NCBI RefSeq assembly: GCF_000733725.1
Contig: NZ_JMQM01000001.1
Coordinates: 682,001-746,000 of the forward strand
DNA from: Nitratireductor basaltis
GTDB taxonomy: Bacteria > Pseudomonadota > Alphaproteobacteria > Rhizobiales > Rhizobiaceae
DNA: 64,000 bases
Direction: 5' to 3'
Below the pieces are notes generated by a model. That model did no database searches, was not told where the DNA came from, and was given only the letters and a program-made list of their open reading frames with translations. Positions 42,766 through 54,930 of the stretch are shown here, piece after piece. The first letter of the stretch is position 1; each line of letters starts with the position of its first letter. Made by a program: the position numbers and the translations under genes.

Positions 42766-43128
42766 GTGTTCAGGACGAGCGATATCGTATTGATCGGGGT
42801 CATGCTTTCGGCGGCAGCCTTCACATACAAATCCAAGCACGACACGGAGGCGATGCTGGAGCGGATTTCCAGGCTTGAGAGCCAGATCGAGTTCGAGAAG
42901 GACCAGATCGATGTTCTCAAGGCAGACTGGAGTCTTCTGACCCAGCCGAACCATCTGCAGAAGCTTGTCGACATCTACGGCGACGAGCTCGGGCTTGAGC
43001 CGCTTGATCCCAAGCAGATCATCGACGTCAATGGACTCGCCACCATACCGTTCCCGCAGCCAGCAGTGGCAGAGGAGATGGATGGAATGGAGCCGGATCA
43101 GACGATTACCGGAGGGGTGGCCCAATGA
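42766..43128 (+). CDS. ftsL: Cell division protein FtsL
   Basis: This 120-residue bitopic protein has a GTG start, one membrane helix (DIVLIGVMLSAAAFTY) and a periplasmic coiled-coil region (LERISRLESQIEFEKDQIDV) ending in DWSLLTQPNHLQKLVDIY, the recognisable rhizobial FtsL motif. It connects FtsQ/FtsB with FtsWI to activate septal synthesis. Sequence conservation is low in this family; position between rsmH and ftsI supports the call. Confidence 0.88.
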   Translation: MFRTSDIVLIGVMLSAAAFTYKSKHDTEAMLERISRLESQIEFEKDQIDVLKADWSLLTQPNHLQKLVDIYGDELGLEPLDPKQIIDVNGLATIPFPQPAVAEEMDGMEPDQTITGGVAQ

Positions 43129-44840
43129 GCATGATGAGGCTTCTGGGCCGCAAGCGGGTGGCTGACAGCGCTTCGCCGGAGACAATTGTCCTGGAGGGAA
43201 GTCGCGGGCGCAGTGGAGGCTCCCACGGGCGCGTCGTCATGGCGATGGGCGTGGTTTTTGCCATCTACGCTGCCATCGGCGTGCGCCTCGTCCATCTGGG
43301 CATGGAAGAAGAGCCCGGTGTCAATCTTCCCAGCAACCAGGCTTCCGCGTCTCGCCCCGACCTTGTCGATCGCAATGGCGAAGTTCTCGCGACAGACATC
43401 AAGACGGCATCGTTGTTTGCCGAGCCGCGCCGCATTGTCGACGTGGATGAAGCCATCGAAAAACTCCTGACGGTGCTGCCCGATCTCGATTACGAGCAGG
43501 CCTATCGGCGTCTGGACAGTGATGCGGGCTTTGTCTGGCTGAAGCGCCAGCTTTCACCACGTCAGCAGGCCGACATTCTCGCTCTTGGCATTCCGGGTCT
43601 CGGCTTCCGTACGGAAAAGCGTCGCTTCTATCCTGGAGGCCCGACGGCTTCGCATATTCTCGGTCTCGTCAATGTCGACAACAAGGGCATTGCGGGCATG
43701 GAAAAATATGTCGATGAGCAGGGTCTTGCAGATCTTCAGGCGCTTGGCCTGGCAGCTCGCGACACGCTCGAGCCGGTGCAGCTTTCCATAGATCTGCGCG
43801 TGCAATATCTGCTGCGCGAGGAGCTTGTCAGCGCCGTGGATCGCTACAAGGCCGTGGCCGCCGGTGGCGTTGTGCTTAATGCGCGGACCGGCGAAGTGGT
43901 CGCAATGGCTTCCGTGCCGGATTTCGATCCGAACAATCCGCACAACGCGCTCGACAAGGACCGGCTTAACCGCATGAGCGCCGGCGTTTTCGAGATGGGG
44001 TCGACATTCAAGGTCTTCACCACCGCAATGGCATTGGATTCGGGCCTGGTATCCATCAATGACAGCTTCGATGCGACGCGTCCGTTGCGTTTCGGTCGCT
44101 TCACCATCAACGATTTTCATGGCAAGCGGCGTGTCCTGAGCGTGCCGGAGGTGTTCATCTACTCCTCCAATATCGGTACCGCCAAAATGGCTGACGTTGT
44201 CGGGATCGAGGGGCACCGCGAATTCCTCAAGCGTATCGGTCTCCTGGACAAGATGGACACCGAGCTTCCCGAAGTCGCACGTCCGACGGAACCGGCTGAA
44301 TGGAAGAAGCTGAATTCCGTCACCATCTCCTATGGTCACGGCATGGCCACGACACCGTTGCAGACAGCGGTTGCCGGTGCGGCGATGATCAATGGCGGCA
44401 AGCTCATTCCACCAACCTTCCTCAAGCGTTCGGAAGAAGAGGCCATGGCGGTGGCAACGCAGGTTATCTCCGAGCGCACGAGCCAGCAGATGCGCTATCT
44501 CTTCCGCCTGAACGCGGAAAAAGGCTCCGGACGTCGCGCGGATGTCGAAGGCTACTATGTGGGGGGCAAGACCGGAACGGCCGAGAAGGTCGTCAATGGA
44601 CGCTATTCCAACAATGTGCGCTTCAATGCGTTCATCGCCGGATTTCCGATCAATGATCCGGATTATCTCGTGCTCGTCATCATCGATGAGCCAAAGCCGG
44701 AACGTGAGGGACTTAGTGCGACCGCTGGCCTCAACTCAGCACCGATGGTCCACAACATAATCCGTCGTGCAGCGCCCTTACTTGGCGTAAAGCCCGATTT
44801 CGGTCATGAAGCGGAGGCTTTGCTGGTCTCGACACAGTGA
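43125..44840 (+). CDS. ftsI: Septal transpeptidase FtsI (PBP3)
   Basis: This 571-residue class B penicillin-binding protein crosslinks septal peptidoglycan. A membrane helix near residues 35-55 (VVMAMGVVFAIYAAIGV) anchors it. The pedestal domain starts SRPDLVDRNGEVLATDI. Transpeptidase motifs are complete: GSTFKVFT (S-x-x-K), YSSNIGT (S-x-N) and GGKTGTAEK (K-T-G). It overlaps ftsL by four bases and works with FtsW encoded further down. Confidence 0.95.
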   Translation: MSMMRLLGRKRVADSASPETIVLEGSRGRSGGSHGRVVMAMGVVFAIYAAIGVRLVHLGMEEEPGVNLPSNQASASRPDLVDRNGEVLATDIKTASLFAEPRRIVDVDEAIEKLLTVLPDLDYEQAYRRLDSDAGFVWLKRQLSPRQQADILALGIPGLGFRTEKRRFYPGGPTASHILGLVNVDNKGIAGMEKYVDEQGLADLQALGLAARDTLEPVQLSIDLRVQYLLREELVSAVDRYKAVAAGGVVLNARTGEVVAMASVPDFDPNNPHNALDKDRLNRMSAGVFEMGSTFKVFTTAMALDSGLVSINDSFDATRPLRFGRFTINDFHGKRRVLSVPEVFIYSSNIGTAKMADVVGIEGHREFLKRIGLLDKMDTELPEVARPTEPAEWKKLNSVTISYGHGMATTPLQTAVAGAAMINGGKLIPPTFLKRSEEEAMAVATQVISERTSQQMRYLFRLNAEKGSGRRADVEGYYVGGKTGTAEKVVNGRYSNNVRFNAFIAGFPINDPDYLVLVIIDEPKPEREGLSATAGLNSAPMVHNIIRRAAPLLGVKPDFGHEAEALLVSTQ

Positions 44841-44895
44841 TTCCAACGTGGCAGAGCAGGGCCGGGGGGCTAGATTATGAAATTGTTGGGACGCG

Positions 44896-46347
44896 ATGAA
44901 ACTGCGTGAGCTTGCCGATATCCTGCCTCTGGATGCCAGGTCCGAAGGTCTGACCATTTCCGGAATAGCTGCCGACTCCCGAAAAGTGGCCAAGGGCGAC
45001 CTGTTCTTCGCGCTTGCCGGCGTCAAAGCCGACGGCGCGCAGTTTGCCCGCGATGCCACTCAGCGCGGTGCGGCAGCAGTCGTCGCTGCTGCTGGCGCGT
45101 TACGTGACGTGCTCGATGTGCCTGTCCTCGAGGTCGATGACCCGCGCCGCGCCCTTGCCCTTGCAGCAGCGCGGTTCCATGCGGGGCAACCTGCCACAAT
45201 GGTGGCCGTGACCGGTACCAGCGGCAAGACGTCCGTCGCCTCTTTCACGCGTCAGATCTGGGAGCAGGCGGGCCTCAAGGCGGCGAGTATCGGCACGACC
45301 GGCGTGGTGGCGCCGGGGCGCGACGAATATGGCGAACTGACCACGCCGGACCCCGTCTCGCTGCACAAATTGCTGAGCGCGCTTTGCGCAGAAGGCGTCA
45401 CCCATGGCGCCATGGAAGCGTCCAGCCACGGCCTGTCCCAACGTCGATTGGACGGAGTGCGTCTAGCAGCCGCCGGATTCACCAATCTGGGTCGGGATCA
45501 CATGGATTATCATCCGACCGTCGAACATTACCACCGCACGAAAATGCGCCTCTTCGACACGCTGATGGAGAAGAATGCACCCGCGATCATCTTCGCCGAC
45601 GATGTGTGGAGTGAGCCGACCATTAAGGCTGCAAGGGATGCCGGTCTTCAGGTTCTGACCGTTGGCCGCAAGGGCGATTTCCTCGCGCTCAAACGCGTTG
45701 AACATGAACGCCACCGCCAGCGGGCCGAAGTCCAGCATGCCGGAGAGATTCACGAGATCGAACTGCCGCTAGCCGGTGATTTCCAGATTGCGAATGCGCT
45801 CGTGGCCGCAGGCATGGCCATCGCCACGGGTCTTGATGCATCAACGGCACTCAAGGCGCTGGAGCATCTGAAAGGGGCTTCGGGTCGTCTTGAACTGGTT
45901 GGGACCGCTGCCAATGGTGCGCAGGTCTATGTTGACTACGCGCACAAGCCGGAAGCGCTCGAGAATGTCCTGAAGTCGGTGCGCCCCTTCACCACGGGGC
46001 GGGTCGTGGTCGTCTTCGGTTGCGGCGGAGACCGGGATGCGGGCAAGCGCCCGATCATGGGCGAGATCGCCGGGCGACTGGCGGATATTGCAATCGTCAC
46101 GGACGACAATCCGCGTTCGGAAGATCCGGCAACGATACGCGCTGCCATCATGGAAGCCATTCCGCAGGCACGAGAGATCGGCGATCGGCGCGAAGCCATA
46201 AACACTGCCGTCGGACTTCTCGAGGAAGGTGATACGTTGATCGTCGCCGGCAAGGGTCACGAGGTCGGGCAGGAGATTGCCGGGCAGAAGCATCATTTCT
46301 CCGACCATGAAGAGGTACGGCGCGCGCTCGGGGAGAATGTGGATTGA
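44896..46347 (+). CDS. murE: UDP-MurNAc-tripeptide synthetase MurE (meso-DAP type)
   Basis: This 483-residue cytoplasmic ligase adds meso-diaminopimelate to UDP-MurNAc-L-Ala-D-Glu. Motifs include [18 protein letters not shown], the ATP loop [29 protein letters not shown] and the substrate-specifying [10 protein letters not shown] (DNPR reads out meso-DAP). Length is typical. It overlaps murF by four bases. Confidence 0.96.
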   Translation: MKLRELADILPLDARSEGLTISGIAADSRKVAKGDLFFALAGVKADGAQFARDATQRGAAAVVAAAGALRDVLDVPVLEVDDPRRALALAAARFHAGQPATMVAVTGTSGKTSVASFTRQIWEQAGLKAASIGTTGVVAPGRDEYGELTTPDPVSLHKLLSALCAEGVTHGAMEASSHGLSQRRLDGVRLAAAGFTNLGRDHMDYHPTVEHYHRTKMRLFDTLMEKNAPAIIFADDVWSEPTIKAARDAGLQVLTVGRKGDFLALKRVEHERHRQRAEVQHAGEIHEIELPLAGDFQIANALVAAGMAIATGLDASTALKALEHLKGASGRLELVGTAANGAQVYVDYAHKPEALENVLKSVRPFTTGRVVVVFGCGGDRDAGKRPIMGEIAGRLADIAIVTDDNPRSEDPATIRAAIMEAIPQAREIGDRREAINTAVGLLEEGDTLIVAGKGHEVGQEIAGQKHHFSDHEEVRRALGENVD

Positions 46348-47777
46348 GCTATCTCTGGACGGCACAGGAACTGATCGACGCCACCGGCGGACGGCCCTGG
46401 GGCACCATGCCCGAAGGCGTGACGGGAATTTCCATCGATACCCGCACCCTGCAACGCGGTGAAGCCTTCTTTGCAATCAAGGGCGAGCAGTTCGACGGCC
46501 ATGACTTTGCGACCGCAGCCATGGCTGCCGGCGCGGGACTGCTTGTCGTATCGGAAGAGAAAGTGCCGGCACTCGGTCGGCTTTCGGTTCCCAAGCTGGT
46601 CGTTCCCGACGTCCTGAAGGCGCTGGAAGATCTGGGTGCCGCCGCACGCAAGCGTTCGAGCGCGCGCGTGATCGCGGTGACCGGTTCGGCAGGCAAGACG
46701 ACGACGAAGGAGATGCTGCGTCATATCCTGTCGAGCGTCGGTACGGTGCATGCTGCGGACAAGTCGTTCAACAATCATTGGGGTGTGCCGCTCACGCTGG
46801 CACGCATGCCGGCTGACTGTGACTATGGCATCTTCGAGATCGGGATGAACCATCCCGGCGAGATCACACCGCTGGTCAAGCTGGTGCGTCCGGAAATCGC
46901 CATTGTGACGCTGGTTGCGGCTGCGCATCTGGGACACTTCAAGAGCCTCGACGAGATCGCGCGCGCCAAGGGGGAGATATTCTCTGGTGTCGTCCCCGGC
47001 GGGCATGCGGTCATCAATCGCGACGATCAGCGCTGGGCTCTCCTGTCGCAGATGGCCAATGATGCGGGGATCGAGAATATCTGGGGCTTCGGCGAGCATC
47101 AGCGCGCGCAGTTCAAGCTGTTGCGCCATGTCGGCGAAGGCGATCGCTCCGTTGTCGAGATGAAAGCTGCAGGCCAGGAGGCGCTGCTGCGCATCGGTGC
47201 GCCGGGCCGTCATATGGTGCAGAATGCTCTTGCTGCCATCGGTGCAGCCCATCTGGCCGGTGCGGATCTGACAACAGTTGCCAATGCCATGGCAGGTTTT
47301 TCTGCCGAGGAGGGACGCGGGCGGCGGCATGAACTGCGGAAGGGTGCGGGCACCTTCACTCTGATCGACGAAAGCTACAATGCCAACCCGGCTTCCATGC
47401 GCGCTGCGATGCAGGTGCTTGGGAGCGCGCCGAAGGACAATGGCGGGCGCCGCATTGCGGTTCTCGGTGACATGCTGGAGCTGGGCAGCCATTCCGCCAA
47501 GCTGCATGAAGCGCTATCAGGGATCATTGCGGAGAGCGGCGTTGACCTCCTGCTTTTGGCAGGAAATGAAATGAAGGCACTGGCTGACAGTGCACCTGAG
47601 GGGGTGACAGTGGAATACCGTGAAAGCGCGGACGAACTCGAGCCGCTGCTTCTCGAAACGGTACGGCCAGGGGATACAGTCATGATGAAAGCTTCCAAGA
47701 GCATCGGATTTGCCAGGCTCGTGAACGTGCTTCTGAAGCACTTCTCATCGGCATCAGCCGAAAAGCCGGCGCAGTAG
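46344..47777 (+). CDS. murF: UDP-MurNAc-tripeptide:D-Ala-D-Ala ligase MurF
   Basis: This 477-residue ligase attaches D-Ala-D-Ala to the tripeptide. It begins at a TTG codon overlapping the murE stop, giving [15 protein letters not shown]. Motifs: [50 protein letters not shown]-type ([16 protein letters not shown]) and [16 protein letters not shown]. The TTG start keeps coupling with murE and may tune the level. Confidence 0.96.
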   Translation: MSYLWTAQELIDATGGRPWGTMPEGVTGISIDTRTLQRGEAFFAIKGEQFDGHDFATAAMAAGAGLLVVSEEKVPALGRLSVPKLVVPDVLKALEDLGAAARKRSSARVIAVTGSAGKTTTKEMLRHILSSVGTVHAADKSFNNHWGVPLTLARMPADCDYGIFEIGMNHPGEITPLVKLVRPEIAIVTLVAAAHLGHFKSLDEIARAKGEIFSGVVPGGHAVINRDDQRWALLSQMANDAGIENIWGFGEHQRAQFKLLRHVGEGDRSVVEMKAAGQEALLRIGAPGRHMVQNALAAIGAAHLAGADLTTVANAMAGFSAEEGRGRRHELRKGAGTFTLIDESYNANPASMRAAMQVLGSAPKDNGGRRIAVLGDMLELGSHSAKLHEALSGIIAESGVDLLLLAGNEMKALADSAPEGVTVEYRESADELEPLLLETVRPGDTVMMKASKSIGFARLVNVLLKHFSSASAEKPAQ

Positions 47778-47800
47778 AAAGCACGAGAGGAACACAAGAC

Positions 47801-48883
47801 ATGCTGATGCTTCTCGTGCAGTTCGCCGATGAATTCACGGCCTTCAACATTTTCCGCTACATCACCTTCCGCACCGGCGGCGCGCTGATCACCTCGGCGC
47901 TGCTCGTTTTCCTGTTCGGACCGATGATCATCAATTCGCTGAGGATCCGCCAGGGCAAGGGCCAGCCGATCCGCGCGGATGGACCTCAGACGCATTTCAA
48001 GAAGGCGGGAACGCCGACGATGGGCGGCCTGATGATCCTGATCGGCATCATCGGCTCGTCACTGCTTTGGGCCAATCTCGGCAGTGTCTATGTCTGGGTC
48101 ACCCTGATGGTCACCCTGGGCTTCGGTGCCATCGGTTTCTATGACGATTATCTGAAGGTCACCAAGCAGTCGCATCTGGGCTTTTCCGGCAAGGTTCGAC
48201 TGCTGCTTGAGTTCCTTATTGCCGGTGTCGCCGCCTATGCGATCATGAATGCAGGGCAGGAACCGTTTTCCTCGTCGCTAACCTTTCCGTTCCTCAAGGA
48301 ACTGATCCTCAATCTCGGCCTTTTCTTCATCCCCTTCGCCGCATTCGTGATCGTGGGCGCAGGCAATGCCGTCAATCTGACCGATGGTCTTGATGGGCTG
48401 GCGACCGTTCCGGTGATGGTTGCTGCGGCTTCTTTCGGTGTGATCGCCTATCTTTCCGGTAATGCGATCTTTGCAGACTATTTGCAGATCCATTTCGTAC
48501 CGGGCACTGGCGAACTGGCGGTCATTCTTGGTGCCGTAATCGGCGCCGGGCTTGGATTTCTCTGGTTCAATGCTCCACCTGCTGCCATCTTCATGGGCGA
48601 TACCGGTTCACTCGCGCTTGGCGGTCTTATCGGCACGGTTGCTGTGGCGACCAAGCACGAGATCGTTCTCGCCATTATCGGCGGCCTGTTCGTCATCGAG
48701 ATCTTCTCGGTCATCATCCAGGTTGCCGTCTTCAAGATGACCGGAAAGCGCGTGTTCCTCATGGCGCCGATCCATCACCACTTCGAGAAGCTCGGCTGGA
48801 CGGAAAGCCAGGTAGTGATCCGCTTCTGGATCATATCCGTGGTGCTGGCCCTGATTGGCCTCTCCACGCTGAAGCTGCGTTAG
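47801..48883 (+). CDS. mraY: Phospho-MurNAc-pentapeptide transferase MraY
   Basis: This 360-residue inner-membrane enzyme with ten helices forms lipid I from UDP-MurNAc-pentapeptide and undecaprenyl phosphate. Catalytic motifs: [27 protein letters not shown] (Asp pair), [13 protein letters not shown] and [13 protein letters not shown] (His triad). The length equals that of E. coli MraY. A short AGAGGAACACAAGAC region precedes the ATG. Confidence 0.97.
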   Translation: MLMLLVQFADEFTAFNIFRYITFRTGGALITSALLVFLFGPMIINSLRIRQGKGQPIRADGPQTHFKKAGTPTMGGLMILIGIIGSSLLWANLGSVYVWVTLMVTLGFGAIGFYDDYLKVTKQSHLGFSGKVRLLLEFLIAGVAAYAIMNAGQEPFSSSLTFPFLKELILNLGLFFIPFAAFVIVGAGNAVNLTDGLDGLATVPVMVAAASFGVIAYLSGNAIFADYLQIHFVPGTGELAVILGAVIGAGLGFLWFNAPPAAIFMGDTGSLALGGLIGTVAVATKHEIVLAIIGGLFVIEIFSVIIQVAVFKMTGKRVFLMAPIHHHFEKLGWTESQVVIRFWIISVVLALIGLSTLKLR

Positions 48884-48893
48884 GCTTGCCGCA

Positions 48894-50297
48894 ATGATCC
48901 CTGCGTCCACCTTTGAAGGCAAAACGCTCGCTCTGTTCGGGTTGGGCGGCTCCGGCATTGCCACAGCACTTGCTCTGGGCGCGGGTGGGGCGCGGGTCGT
49001 CGCTTGGGACGACAATCCGGAAAATGTCGACAAAGCATATGGGGAAGGCATCACGACAGTCGACCTGCGTGAGTTCGACTGGGCGGGTGCCGATGCTTTC
49101 GTGCTTTCGCCGGGAGTGCCGCTGACCCATCCGCATCCTCACTGGAGCGTTGACCTGGCTAGAGCTGCCGATGTGCCGATCATAGGTGATGTCGAGCTGT
49201 TTTCGCTTGAGCGTGCTGCCCGCGCACCCGATGCTCCGCTGGTTGCGATCACAGGCACAAATGGCAAGTCCACCACGACCGCGCTGGTGTCTCACGTCCT
49301 GCAGGCTGCCGGACGGGACACTCAGATGGGCGGTAATATCGGTCGGGCGGTCATGACACTCGACGTGCCGGCGCCCGAGCGTCACTACGTGGTCGAGTGC
49401 TCCTCCTACCAGATCGATCTGGCACCAACGCTCAGACCGTCGGCCGGTGTGCTTCTCAATCTGTCTCCCGATCATCTTGACCGGCATGGGACGATGGAGA
49501 ACTACGCGGCCATCAAGGAGCGGCTTGTTGCGGGAAGCGACTGCGCCATCATTGGTGTCGACGATGAATGGTGCGCTCAGATTGCCGACCGGCTCGAGGC
49601 GAAGGGGCAGCAGGTGGTGCGTATCTCTGCTGCGGGCGCGTTGGATGAGGGCTATTTCGCTCAAGGTTCGGCTTTGTTCGAGGCGAAGAACGGGGAAACG
49701 CGTCCTGTCATTTCGCTTTCCGGCATTGGGTCATTGCGCGGCCGGCACAATGCGCAGAACGCATTGGCAGCGCTTGCCGCCTGCATCCAGTGCGGACTTT
49801 CGCATGAGGAGATCCAAACCGGCTTCTCGACATTTCCGGGGCTGGCGCACCGCATGGAGCAGGTCGGTCGCCGGGGGCACGTGCTCTTCGTCAACGATTC
49901 CAAAGCCACGAATGCGGAAGCTGCCGCTCCGGCATTGTCCAGTTTCGAACGCATCTACTGGATCGTGGGTGGCCTTCCGAAACAGGGTGGGATCGAGAGT
50001 TTGCGACCGCTTTTTCCGCGCGTTGCAAAAGCCTATCTGGTCGGTGAGGCCGCGCCGGCGTTTTCGGCAACTCTGGGCGAGGCGACGCCTTATGAGATTT
50101 CCGGTACCATAGAAGCTGCCGTCGCAAACGCGACTCGCGATGCAGCTGAAGACGGCGCTGGTGAGGTTGTTGTTCTGTTATCGCCAGCTTGTGCGAGTTT
50201 CGACCAGTTCAGAAATTTCGAAGTCCGGGGCGATGCCTTCCGCAATGCGGTTCTGGCGCAGCCCGGAATTCAGCTCATCGGGGAGAGCGGGACATGA
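48894..50297 (+). CDS. murD: UDP-MurNAc-L-alanine:D-glutamate ligase MurD
   Basis: This 467-residue ligase adds D-glutamate. It contains [17 protein letters not shown] near the N-terminus, ATP loop [39 protein letters not shown] and [11 protein letters not shown], and [17 protein letters not shown] in the C-terminal domain. The first codon lies only ten bases after mraY with a weak ribosome-binding site, suggesting coupled translation. It overlaps ftsW by four bases. Confidence 0.96.
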   Translation: MIPASTFEGKTLALFGLGGSGIATALALGAGGARVVAWDDNPENVDKAYGEGITTVDLREFDWAGADAFVLSPGVPLTHPHPHWSVDLARAADVPIIGDVELFSLERAARAPDAPLVAITGTNGKSTTTALVSHVLQAAGRDTQMGGNIGRAVMTLDVPAPERHYVVECSSYQIDLAPTLRPSAGVLLNLSPDHLDRHGTMENYAAIKERLVAGSDCAIIGVDDEWCAQIADRLEAKGQQVVRISAAGALDEGYFAQGSALFEAKNGETRPVISLSGIGSLRGRHNAQNALAALAACIQCGLSHEEIQTGFSTFPGLAHRMEQVGRRGHVLFVNDSKATNAEAAAPALSSFERIYWIVGGLPKQGGIESLRPLFPRVAKAYLVGEAAPAFSATLGEATPYEISGTIEAAVANATRDAAEDGAGEVVVLLSPACASFDQFRNFEVRGDAFRNAVLAQPGIQLIGESGT

Positions 50298-51448
50298 TCA
50301 GCCGCACAGACCGCAGCCTTGTTGCCAATTGGTGGTGGACGGTGGACCGGTGGTTTCTGGCCGCCTTCCTGATGCTCATGGGGCTGGGCGTGGTGCTTTC
50401 CTTCGCCGCAAGCCCTGCTGTTGCAGAGCGCATCGGACTGGACAGCTTCCACTTCGTGACACGCCAGGTGATCTTCATGGTGCCGGCGCTGATTGCGCTC
50501 ATAGGCATTTCGTTCCTTGATGCCCGCTATGTGCGCCGCTTCGCGCTTCTCATGTTCGCCGGTGCGCTGGTCATGATGGTGGCGACGCTCTTCATCGGCA
50601 TGGAGGTCAAGGGATCACGCCGCTGGCTGTATCTCTTCGGCATCTCGATCCAGCCTTCCGAATATCTCAAGCCGGCATTCGTGGTCATTTGTGCCTGGCT
50701 CTTTGCCGAACATGCACGGCAGCCTGAAATTCCGGGCAACCTGTTCGCGATGATCCTGCTTGGTCTCGTCGTCTCGCTTCTTGTCGCACAGCCCGACCTT
50801 GGTCAGACCATGCTGGTGCTCGGCACGTGGGGCGCAATGTTCTTCATTGCCGGCATGCCGTGGCTGTGGATCCTGCTTCTTGGCGCGGTCGGCATTGGCG
50901 GCGCATTCGCGGCCTATGCGACGTTCCCGCATGTGGCGGACCGCATCGACCGCTTTGTCACCGGCGAGGGCGACACCTACCAGGTCGATATGAGTCTGGA
51001 AGCGTTGACGCGGGGTGGTTGGCTCGGAAAAGGTCCGGGCGAAGGCTCCGTTAAACGCATCCTGCCGGACAGCCACACGGACTTCGTCTTCGCGGTGGCC
51101 GGTGAGGAATTCGGCCTGATCATGTGTCTGGTGATCGTTTCCCTTTTCGCATTTGTCGTTCTGCGCGGGCTCTATCTTGCGCGGCGCGAAACGGATGACT
51201 TCACGCGCTATGCTATGAGCGGTCTGGTAATCCTCTTCGGCTTCCAGTCCATCATCAACATGGCGGTGAATGTGCGCATGATGCCGGCGAAGGGAATGAC
51301 GCTGCCCTTCATCTCATATGGCGGCTCCTCGCTTATCGCCATGGCCATCTCCATGGGGTTCGTTCTCGCTCTTTCCCGGCGCAAGCCGCAAAGGCGCGTG
51401 GCTTCGGGTATGGGTGGTCTTGGATCAAGAGCGGCAGCGGCGGGCTGA
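50294..51448 (+). CDS. ftsW: Septal peptidoglycan glycosyltransferase FtsW
   Basis: This 384-residue SEDS-family membrane protein polymerises lipid II at the septum with FtsI. About ten helices are visible; family signatures are [39 protein letters not shown] and [17 protein letters not shown]. The frame is open to 50189, but ATG 50294 ([20 protein letters not shown]) overlaps the murD stop and matches rhizobial FtsW. Confidence 0.95.
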   Translation: MISRTDRSLVANWWWTVDRWFLAAFLMLMGLGVVLSFAASPAVAERIGLDSFHFVTRQVIFMVPALIALIGISFLDARYVRRFALLMFAGALVMMVATLFIGMEVKGSRRWLYLFGISIQPSEYLKPAFVVICAWLFAEHARQPEIPGNLFAMILLGLVVSLLVAQPDLGQTMLVLGTWGAMFFIAGMPWLWILLLGAVGIGGAFAAYATFPHVADRIDRFVTGEGDTYQVDMSLEALTRGGWLGKGPGEGSVKRILPDSHTDFVFAVAGEEFGLIMCLVIVSLFAFVVLRGLYLARRETDDFTRYAMSGLVILFGFQSIINMAVNVRMMPAKGMTLPFISYGGSSLIAMAISMGFVLALSRRKPQRRVASGMGGLGSRAAAAG

Positions 51449-51449
51449 C

Positions 51450-52577
51450 ATGCAGAACAAGACAGCTTTGCTTTGCGCCGGTGGGACCGGCGGTCACCTC
51501 TTTCCGGCCGAAGCGCTGGCACATGAGTTGAAGGGCCGCGGCTGGTCCGTACAACTCGTGACGGATATGCGGGCAGCCCGCTTCGCGGCCGACTTTCCAG
51601 CCGAAGAAATCCATCGCGTGGAAGCTGCGACCTTCGGTTCGAAAAATCCGGTTGTGATCCTCCGCAGCCTGATGACGATCTGGCGCGGCTATCGGCAGGC
51701 ATCCGCACTGCTTGAACGGGTGAAGCCGGGTGTGGTTGTCGGCTTTGGAGGTTACCCCACCATCCCGCCGCTTTTTGCCGCCGCTCGGAAAAACATCCCT
51801 TCCATGATTCATGAGCAAAACGCGGTCATGGGGCGGGCGAACAAGGCACTTGCCGCGAAAGTGGACGCGATCGCAGGCGGCTTCCTGCCGGAAGGCGGCG
51901 GGCCATTTCCGCAAAAGACGGTGGTTACAGGCAACCCCGTGCGTCCTGCGGTCCTGAAGGCGATGGAGCAGGAATACATAGCGCCAGGTCCTGATGAGCC
52001 ATTCCACCTCCTGGTCTTTGGCGGGAGCCAGGGTGCACGGTTCTTCTCCGAAGCGGTTCCGGAAGCCGTCGCGCAGCTTGATGATGCCATGCGTCAACGG
52101 CTGAAGATTGTTCAGCAGGCGCGAAAGGAAGACGAAGAGGAAGTGCGCGCTCGCTATGTTCAGCTTGGCGTGGACGCAGAGGTGTCGCCCTTTTTCAGCA
52201 ATATGGCCGAGCATATTGCGCGAGCGCATCTCGTGATATCCCGTTCAGGCGCTTCGACCGTTTCGGAAATCTCTGCCATCGGCCGTCCGGCGCTTCTGGT
52301 GCCCTATCCATATGCGCTGGATCATGATCAGTCGGCGAATGCGGCTGCGCTTGCGCAAGCGGGAGGCGCCGAGATCGTGCCACAGGCGCAACTTGATGCA
52401 CGGAGGCTGAGCGCCTTTCTTGCCGAAAAGATGCAGGAACCGCAGGCTTTGGCGCGCATTGCCGGTTTTGCACGCTCTTCGGGCAAGCCGGATGCGGCCA
52501 AAAGACTTGCGGACCTGGCCGAACAGGTGGCACAGGGGCGCGCAAGCGAAGAATTGAGGAAGGAAACCAGCTCATGA
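51450..52577 (+). CDS. murG: UDP-GlcNAc:lipid I GlcNAc-transferase MurG
   Basis: This 375-residue GT28 enzyme on the inner face of the membrane makes lipid II. Key motifs: [45 protein letters not shown] and [20 protein letters not shown], with the UDP-binding segment [13 protein letters not shown]. The start at 51450 overlaps ftsW's stop region by being directly adjacent (one base apart); an upstream extension inside ftsW is not family-like. Confidence 0.96.
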   Translation: MQNKTALLCAGGTGGHLFPAEALAHELKGRGWSVQLVTDMRAARFAADFPAEEIHRVEAATFGSKNPVVILRSLMTIWRGYRQASALLERVKPGVVVGFGGYPTIPPLFAAARKNIPSMIHEQNAVMGRANKALAAKVDAIAGGFLPEGGGPFPQKTVVTGNPVRPAVLKAMEQEYIAPGPDEPFHLLVFGGSQGARFFSEAVPEAVAQLDDAMRQRLKIVQQARKEDEEEVRARYVQLGVDAEVSPFFSNMAEHIARAHLVISRSGASTVSEISAIGRPALLVPYPYALDHDQSANAAALAQAGGAEIVPQAQLDARRLSAFLAEKMQEPQALARIAGFARSSGKPDAAKRLADLAEQVAQGRASEELRKETSS

Positions 52578-53971
52578 AAATGCCGCAGACCATCGGCGTC
52601 GTCCACTTTATCGGCATTGGCGGCATTGGAATGAGCGGCATTGCGGAAGCCTTGCATACGTTGGGCTACCAGGTGCAGGGTTCCGATCAGGCGGAAAACG
52701 CCAATGTGATCCGGCTGCGTGAAAAGGGCATACCGGTGATGGTGGGCCAGGCGGCGGAAAATATCGGCAACGCCGAAGTCGTCGTCGTATCAACGGCGAT
52801 CAAGAAGACCAATCCGGAATATCAGGCGGCGCGCGAAAAGCTTCTTCCGATCGTGCGCCGCGCGGAGATGCTGGCAGAGCTCATGCGCTTCCGACAGGCC
52901 GTCGCAATCGGCGGCACGCATGGCAAGACCACGACCACATCCATGGTATCGGCCCTGCTTGATGCAGGCGGGCTTGATCCCACGGTCATCAATGGTGGGA
53001 TCATCAATGCCTATGGCACCAATGCGCGCATGGGCAAGGGCGATTGGATGGTTGTGGAGGCCGACGAGAGCGACGGCACCTTCCTGAAGCTGCCGGCCGA
53101 AATTGCCGTGGTTACCAATATCGATCCCGAGCATCTCGATCACTATGGATCCTTCGACAAGGTTCGTGCAGCTTTCCGGCAGTTCGTCGAGAATGTTCCC
53201 TTCTATGGCTTCGGCGTCATGTGCATCGACCATCCGGAGGTTCAGGCACTGGTAAGCCATATCGAAGACCGTCGCGTCGTTACCTATGGCGAGAATCCGC
53301 AGGCTGCCGTGCGTTTCTCGAACCATCACATGGACGGTGCCACTTCCGTTTTCGATGTCGCCATTCGCGAGCGCCGTGGAGATGCGGTGACGCTTCTTGA
53401 GGGCTTGCGCCTTCCCATGCCTGGCCGGCACAATGTGTCCAATGCCGTCGCAGCTATCGCGGTCGCCCATGAGCTGGGCGTTTCCGCCGAGGATATTCGC
53501 AAGGGGCTGGCCGGCTTCGGGGGTGTGAAGCGGCGCTTTACCCATACGGGTTCCTGGAACGGGGTCGAGATCTTCGATGACTACGGCCATCACCCCGTAG
53601 AAATCAGGGCTGTTCTTAAGGCCGCGCGCGAGGCGACTTCGGGCCGCGTGATCGCCGTTGCGCAGCCGCACCGCTACACGCGTCTGCACGATCTCTTCAA
53701 CGATTTCGCAGCCTGTTTCAACGATGCGGATACAGTGCTTGTCGCGCCGGTCTATACTGCGGGCGAAGAGCCCATAGAGGGCGCGGATTCTGCGTCTCTT
53801 GTTGCCAGCATTCGTGCAGGCGGCCATCGGGATGCGCGATATCTGGAAGGTGCGGAGGCGGTTGCGCCACTGGTTCGCGAGATTGCCAAGCCGGGCGACT
53901 TTGTCGTCTTTCTCGGCGCTGGCAATATTACCCAGTGGGCTTACGCACTGCCGGGAGAGCTCAACGGATGA
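52574..53971 (+). CDS. murC: UDP-MurNAc:L-alanine ligase MurC
   Basis: This 465-residue ligase attaches the first stem residue. The N-terminal Rossmann motif is [22 protein letters not shown] loop [46 protein letters not shown]; and the C-terminal [14 protein letters not shown]. Overlaps with both neighbours by four bases indicate tight coupling. Confidence 0.97.
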   Translation: MKMPQTIGVVHFIGIGGIGMSGIAEALHTLGYQVQGSDQAENANVIRLREKGIPVMVGQAAENIGNAEVVVVSTAIKKTNPEYQAAREKLLPIVRRAEMLAELMRFRQAVAIGGTHGKTTTTSMVSALLDAGGLDPTVINGGIINAYGTNARMGKGDWMVVEADESDGTFLKLPAEIAVVTNIDPEHLDHYGSFDKVRAAFRQFVENVPFYGFGVMCIDHPEVQALVSHIEDRRVVTYGENPQAAVRFSNHHMDGATSVFDVAIRERRGDAVTLLEGLRLPMPGRHNVSNAVAAIAVAHELGVSAEDIRKGLAGFGGVKRRFTHTGSWNGVEIFDDYGHHPVEIRAVLKAAREATSGRVIAVAQPHRYTRLHDLFNDFAACFNDADTVLVAPVYTAGEEPIEGADSASLVASIRAGGHRDARYLEGAEAVAPLVREIAKPGDFVVFLGAGNITQWAYALPGELNG

Positions 53972-54930
53972 GCGATCAGAACCTGATCGAACGTCTGGGG
54001 GATCGTCTGAAAGGTCTGCGTGGCAAGCTTGTTGCCAATGCGGGCATGGACAAGATCACCTGGTTCAGAACCGGCGGTGCTGCGGAAGCGCTTTTTCAGC
54101 CGCAGGACGAGGAAGACCTCGCCGAATTTCTGCGTGTCGTGCCGGAAGAAATCCCGATCACGCTGGTTGGTATCGGCTCAAATCTGCTCGTGCGCGATGG
54201 CGGTCTGGATGGCTTTGTCGTGCGTCTGTCCGCCAAGGGATTTGGCTGGGTCGAACAGAGGTCTGAGACGCAGCTTGAAGCGGGTGCTGCCCTGCCTGAC
54301 AAGCGATTGGCTGCGAAGGCGCAGGAAGCAGGAATCGGTGGCTTTCACTTTTTCCACGGTATCCCGGGTGGACTTGGCGGTGCGCTGAGAATGAATGGTG
54401 GCGCCAATGGCGTGGAGACCTGTGAGCGTGTTGTGGAGGTGCGGGCGCTTGATCGCCAGGGAAACCGGCACGTCCTGACGCGCGAAGAGATGGGCTACTC
54501 CTACAGGAAATCGGAAGCGCCTGCGGATCTGATCTTCACCTCAGCGCTTCTGGAGGGATATCCCGAGGACGCGGAAACAATCCGAAAGGCAATGGACGAG
54601 GTGCAGCATCATCGCGAAACGGTGCAGCCGGTGCGCGAGAAGACGGGCGGTTCCACCTTCAAGAATCCCGAAGGCACCTCTGCATGGAAGGAAGTCGACA
54701 ATGCAGGCTGCCGAGGGCTGATGATCGGCGGTGCGCAGATGTCGCCCATGCACTGCAATTTCATGATTAATACCGGCAATGCAACAGGTTACGATCTTGA
54801 GTATCTGGGCGAGACGGTGCGCGCAAAGGTGCTGGAGCACTCCGGCATAAAGCTACATTGGGAAATCAAGCGCATCGGCAAGTTTCAGACGGGCAGGGAG
54901 ATCGAGCCGTTCCTGGGGCAAATGCTTTAA
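53968..54930 (+). CDS. murB: UDP-N-acetylenolpyruvoylglucosamine reductase MurB
   Basis: This 320-residue FAD enzyme completes UDP-MurNAc synthesis with NADPH. FAD-binding and catalytic motifs: [58 protein letters not shown] and the active-site serine in [12 protein letters not shown]. It begins inside the murC stop (ATGA). It is the last gene before the only sizeable gap in the cluster. Confidence 0.95.
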   Translation: MSDQNLIERLGDRLKGLRGKLVANAGMDKITWFRTGGAAEALFQPQDEEDLAEFLRVVPEEIPITLVGIGSNLLVRDGGLDGFVVRLSAKGFGWVEQRSETQLEAGAALPDKRLAAKAQEAGIGGFHFFHGIPGGLGGALRMNGGANGVETCERVVEVRALDRQGNRHVLTREEMGYSYRKSEAPADLIFTSALLEGYPEDAETIRKAMDEVQHHRETVQPVREKTGGSTFKNPEGTSAWKEVDNAGCRGLMIGGAQMSPMHCNFMINTGNATGYDLEYLGETVRAKVLEHSGIKLHWEIKRIGKFQTGREIEPFLGQML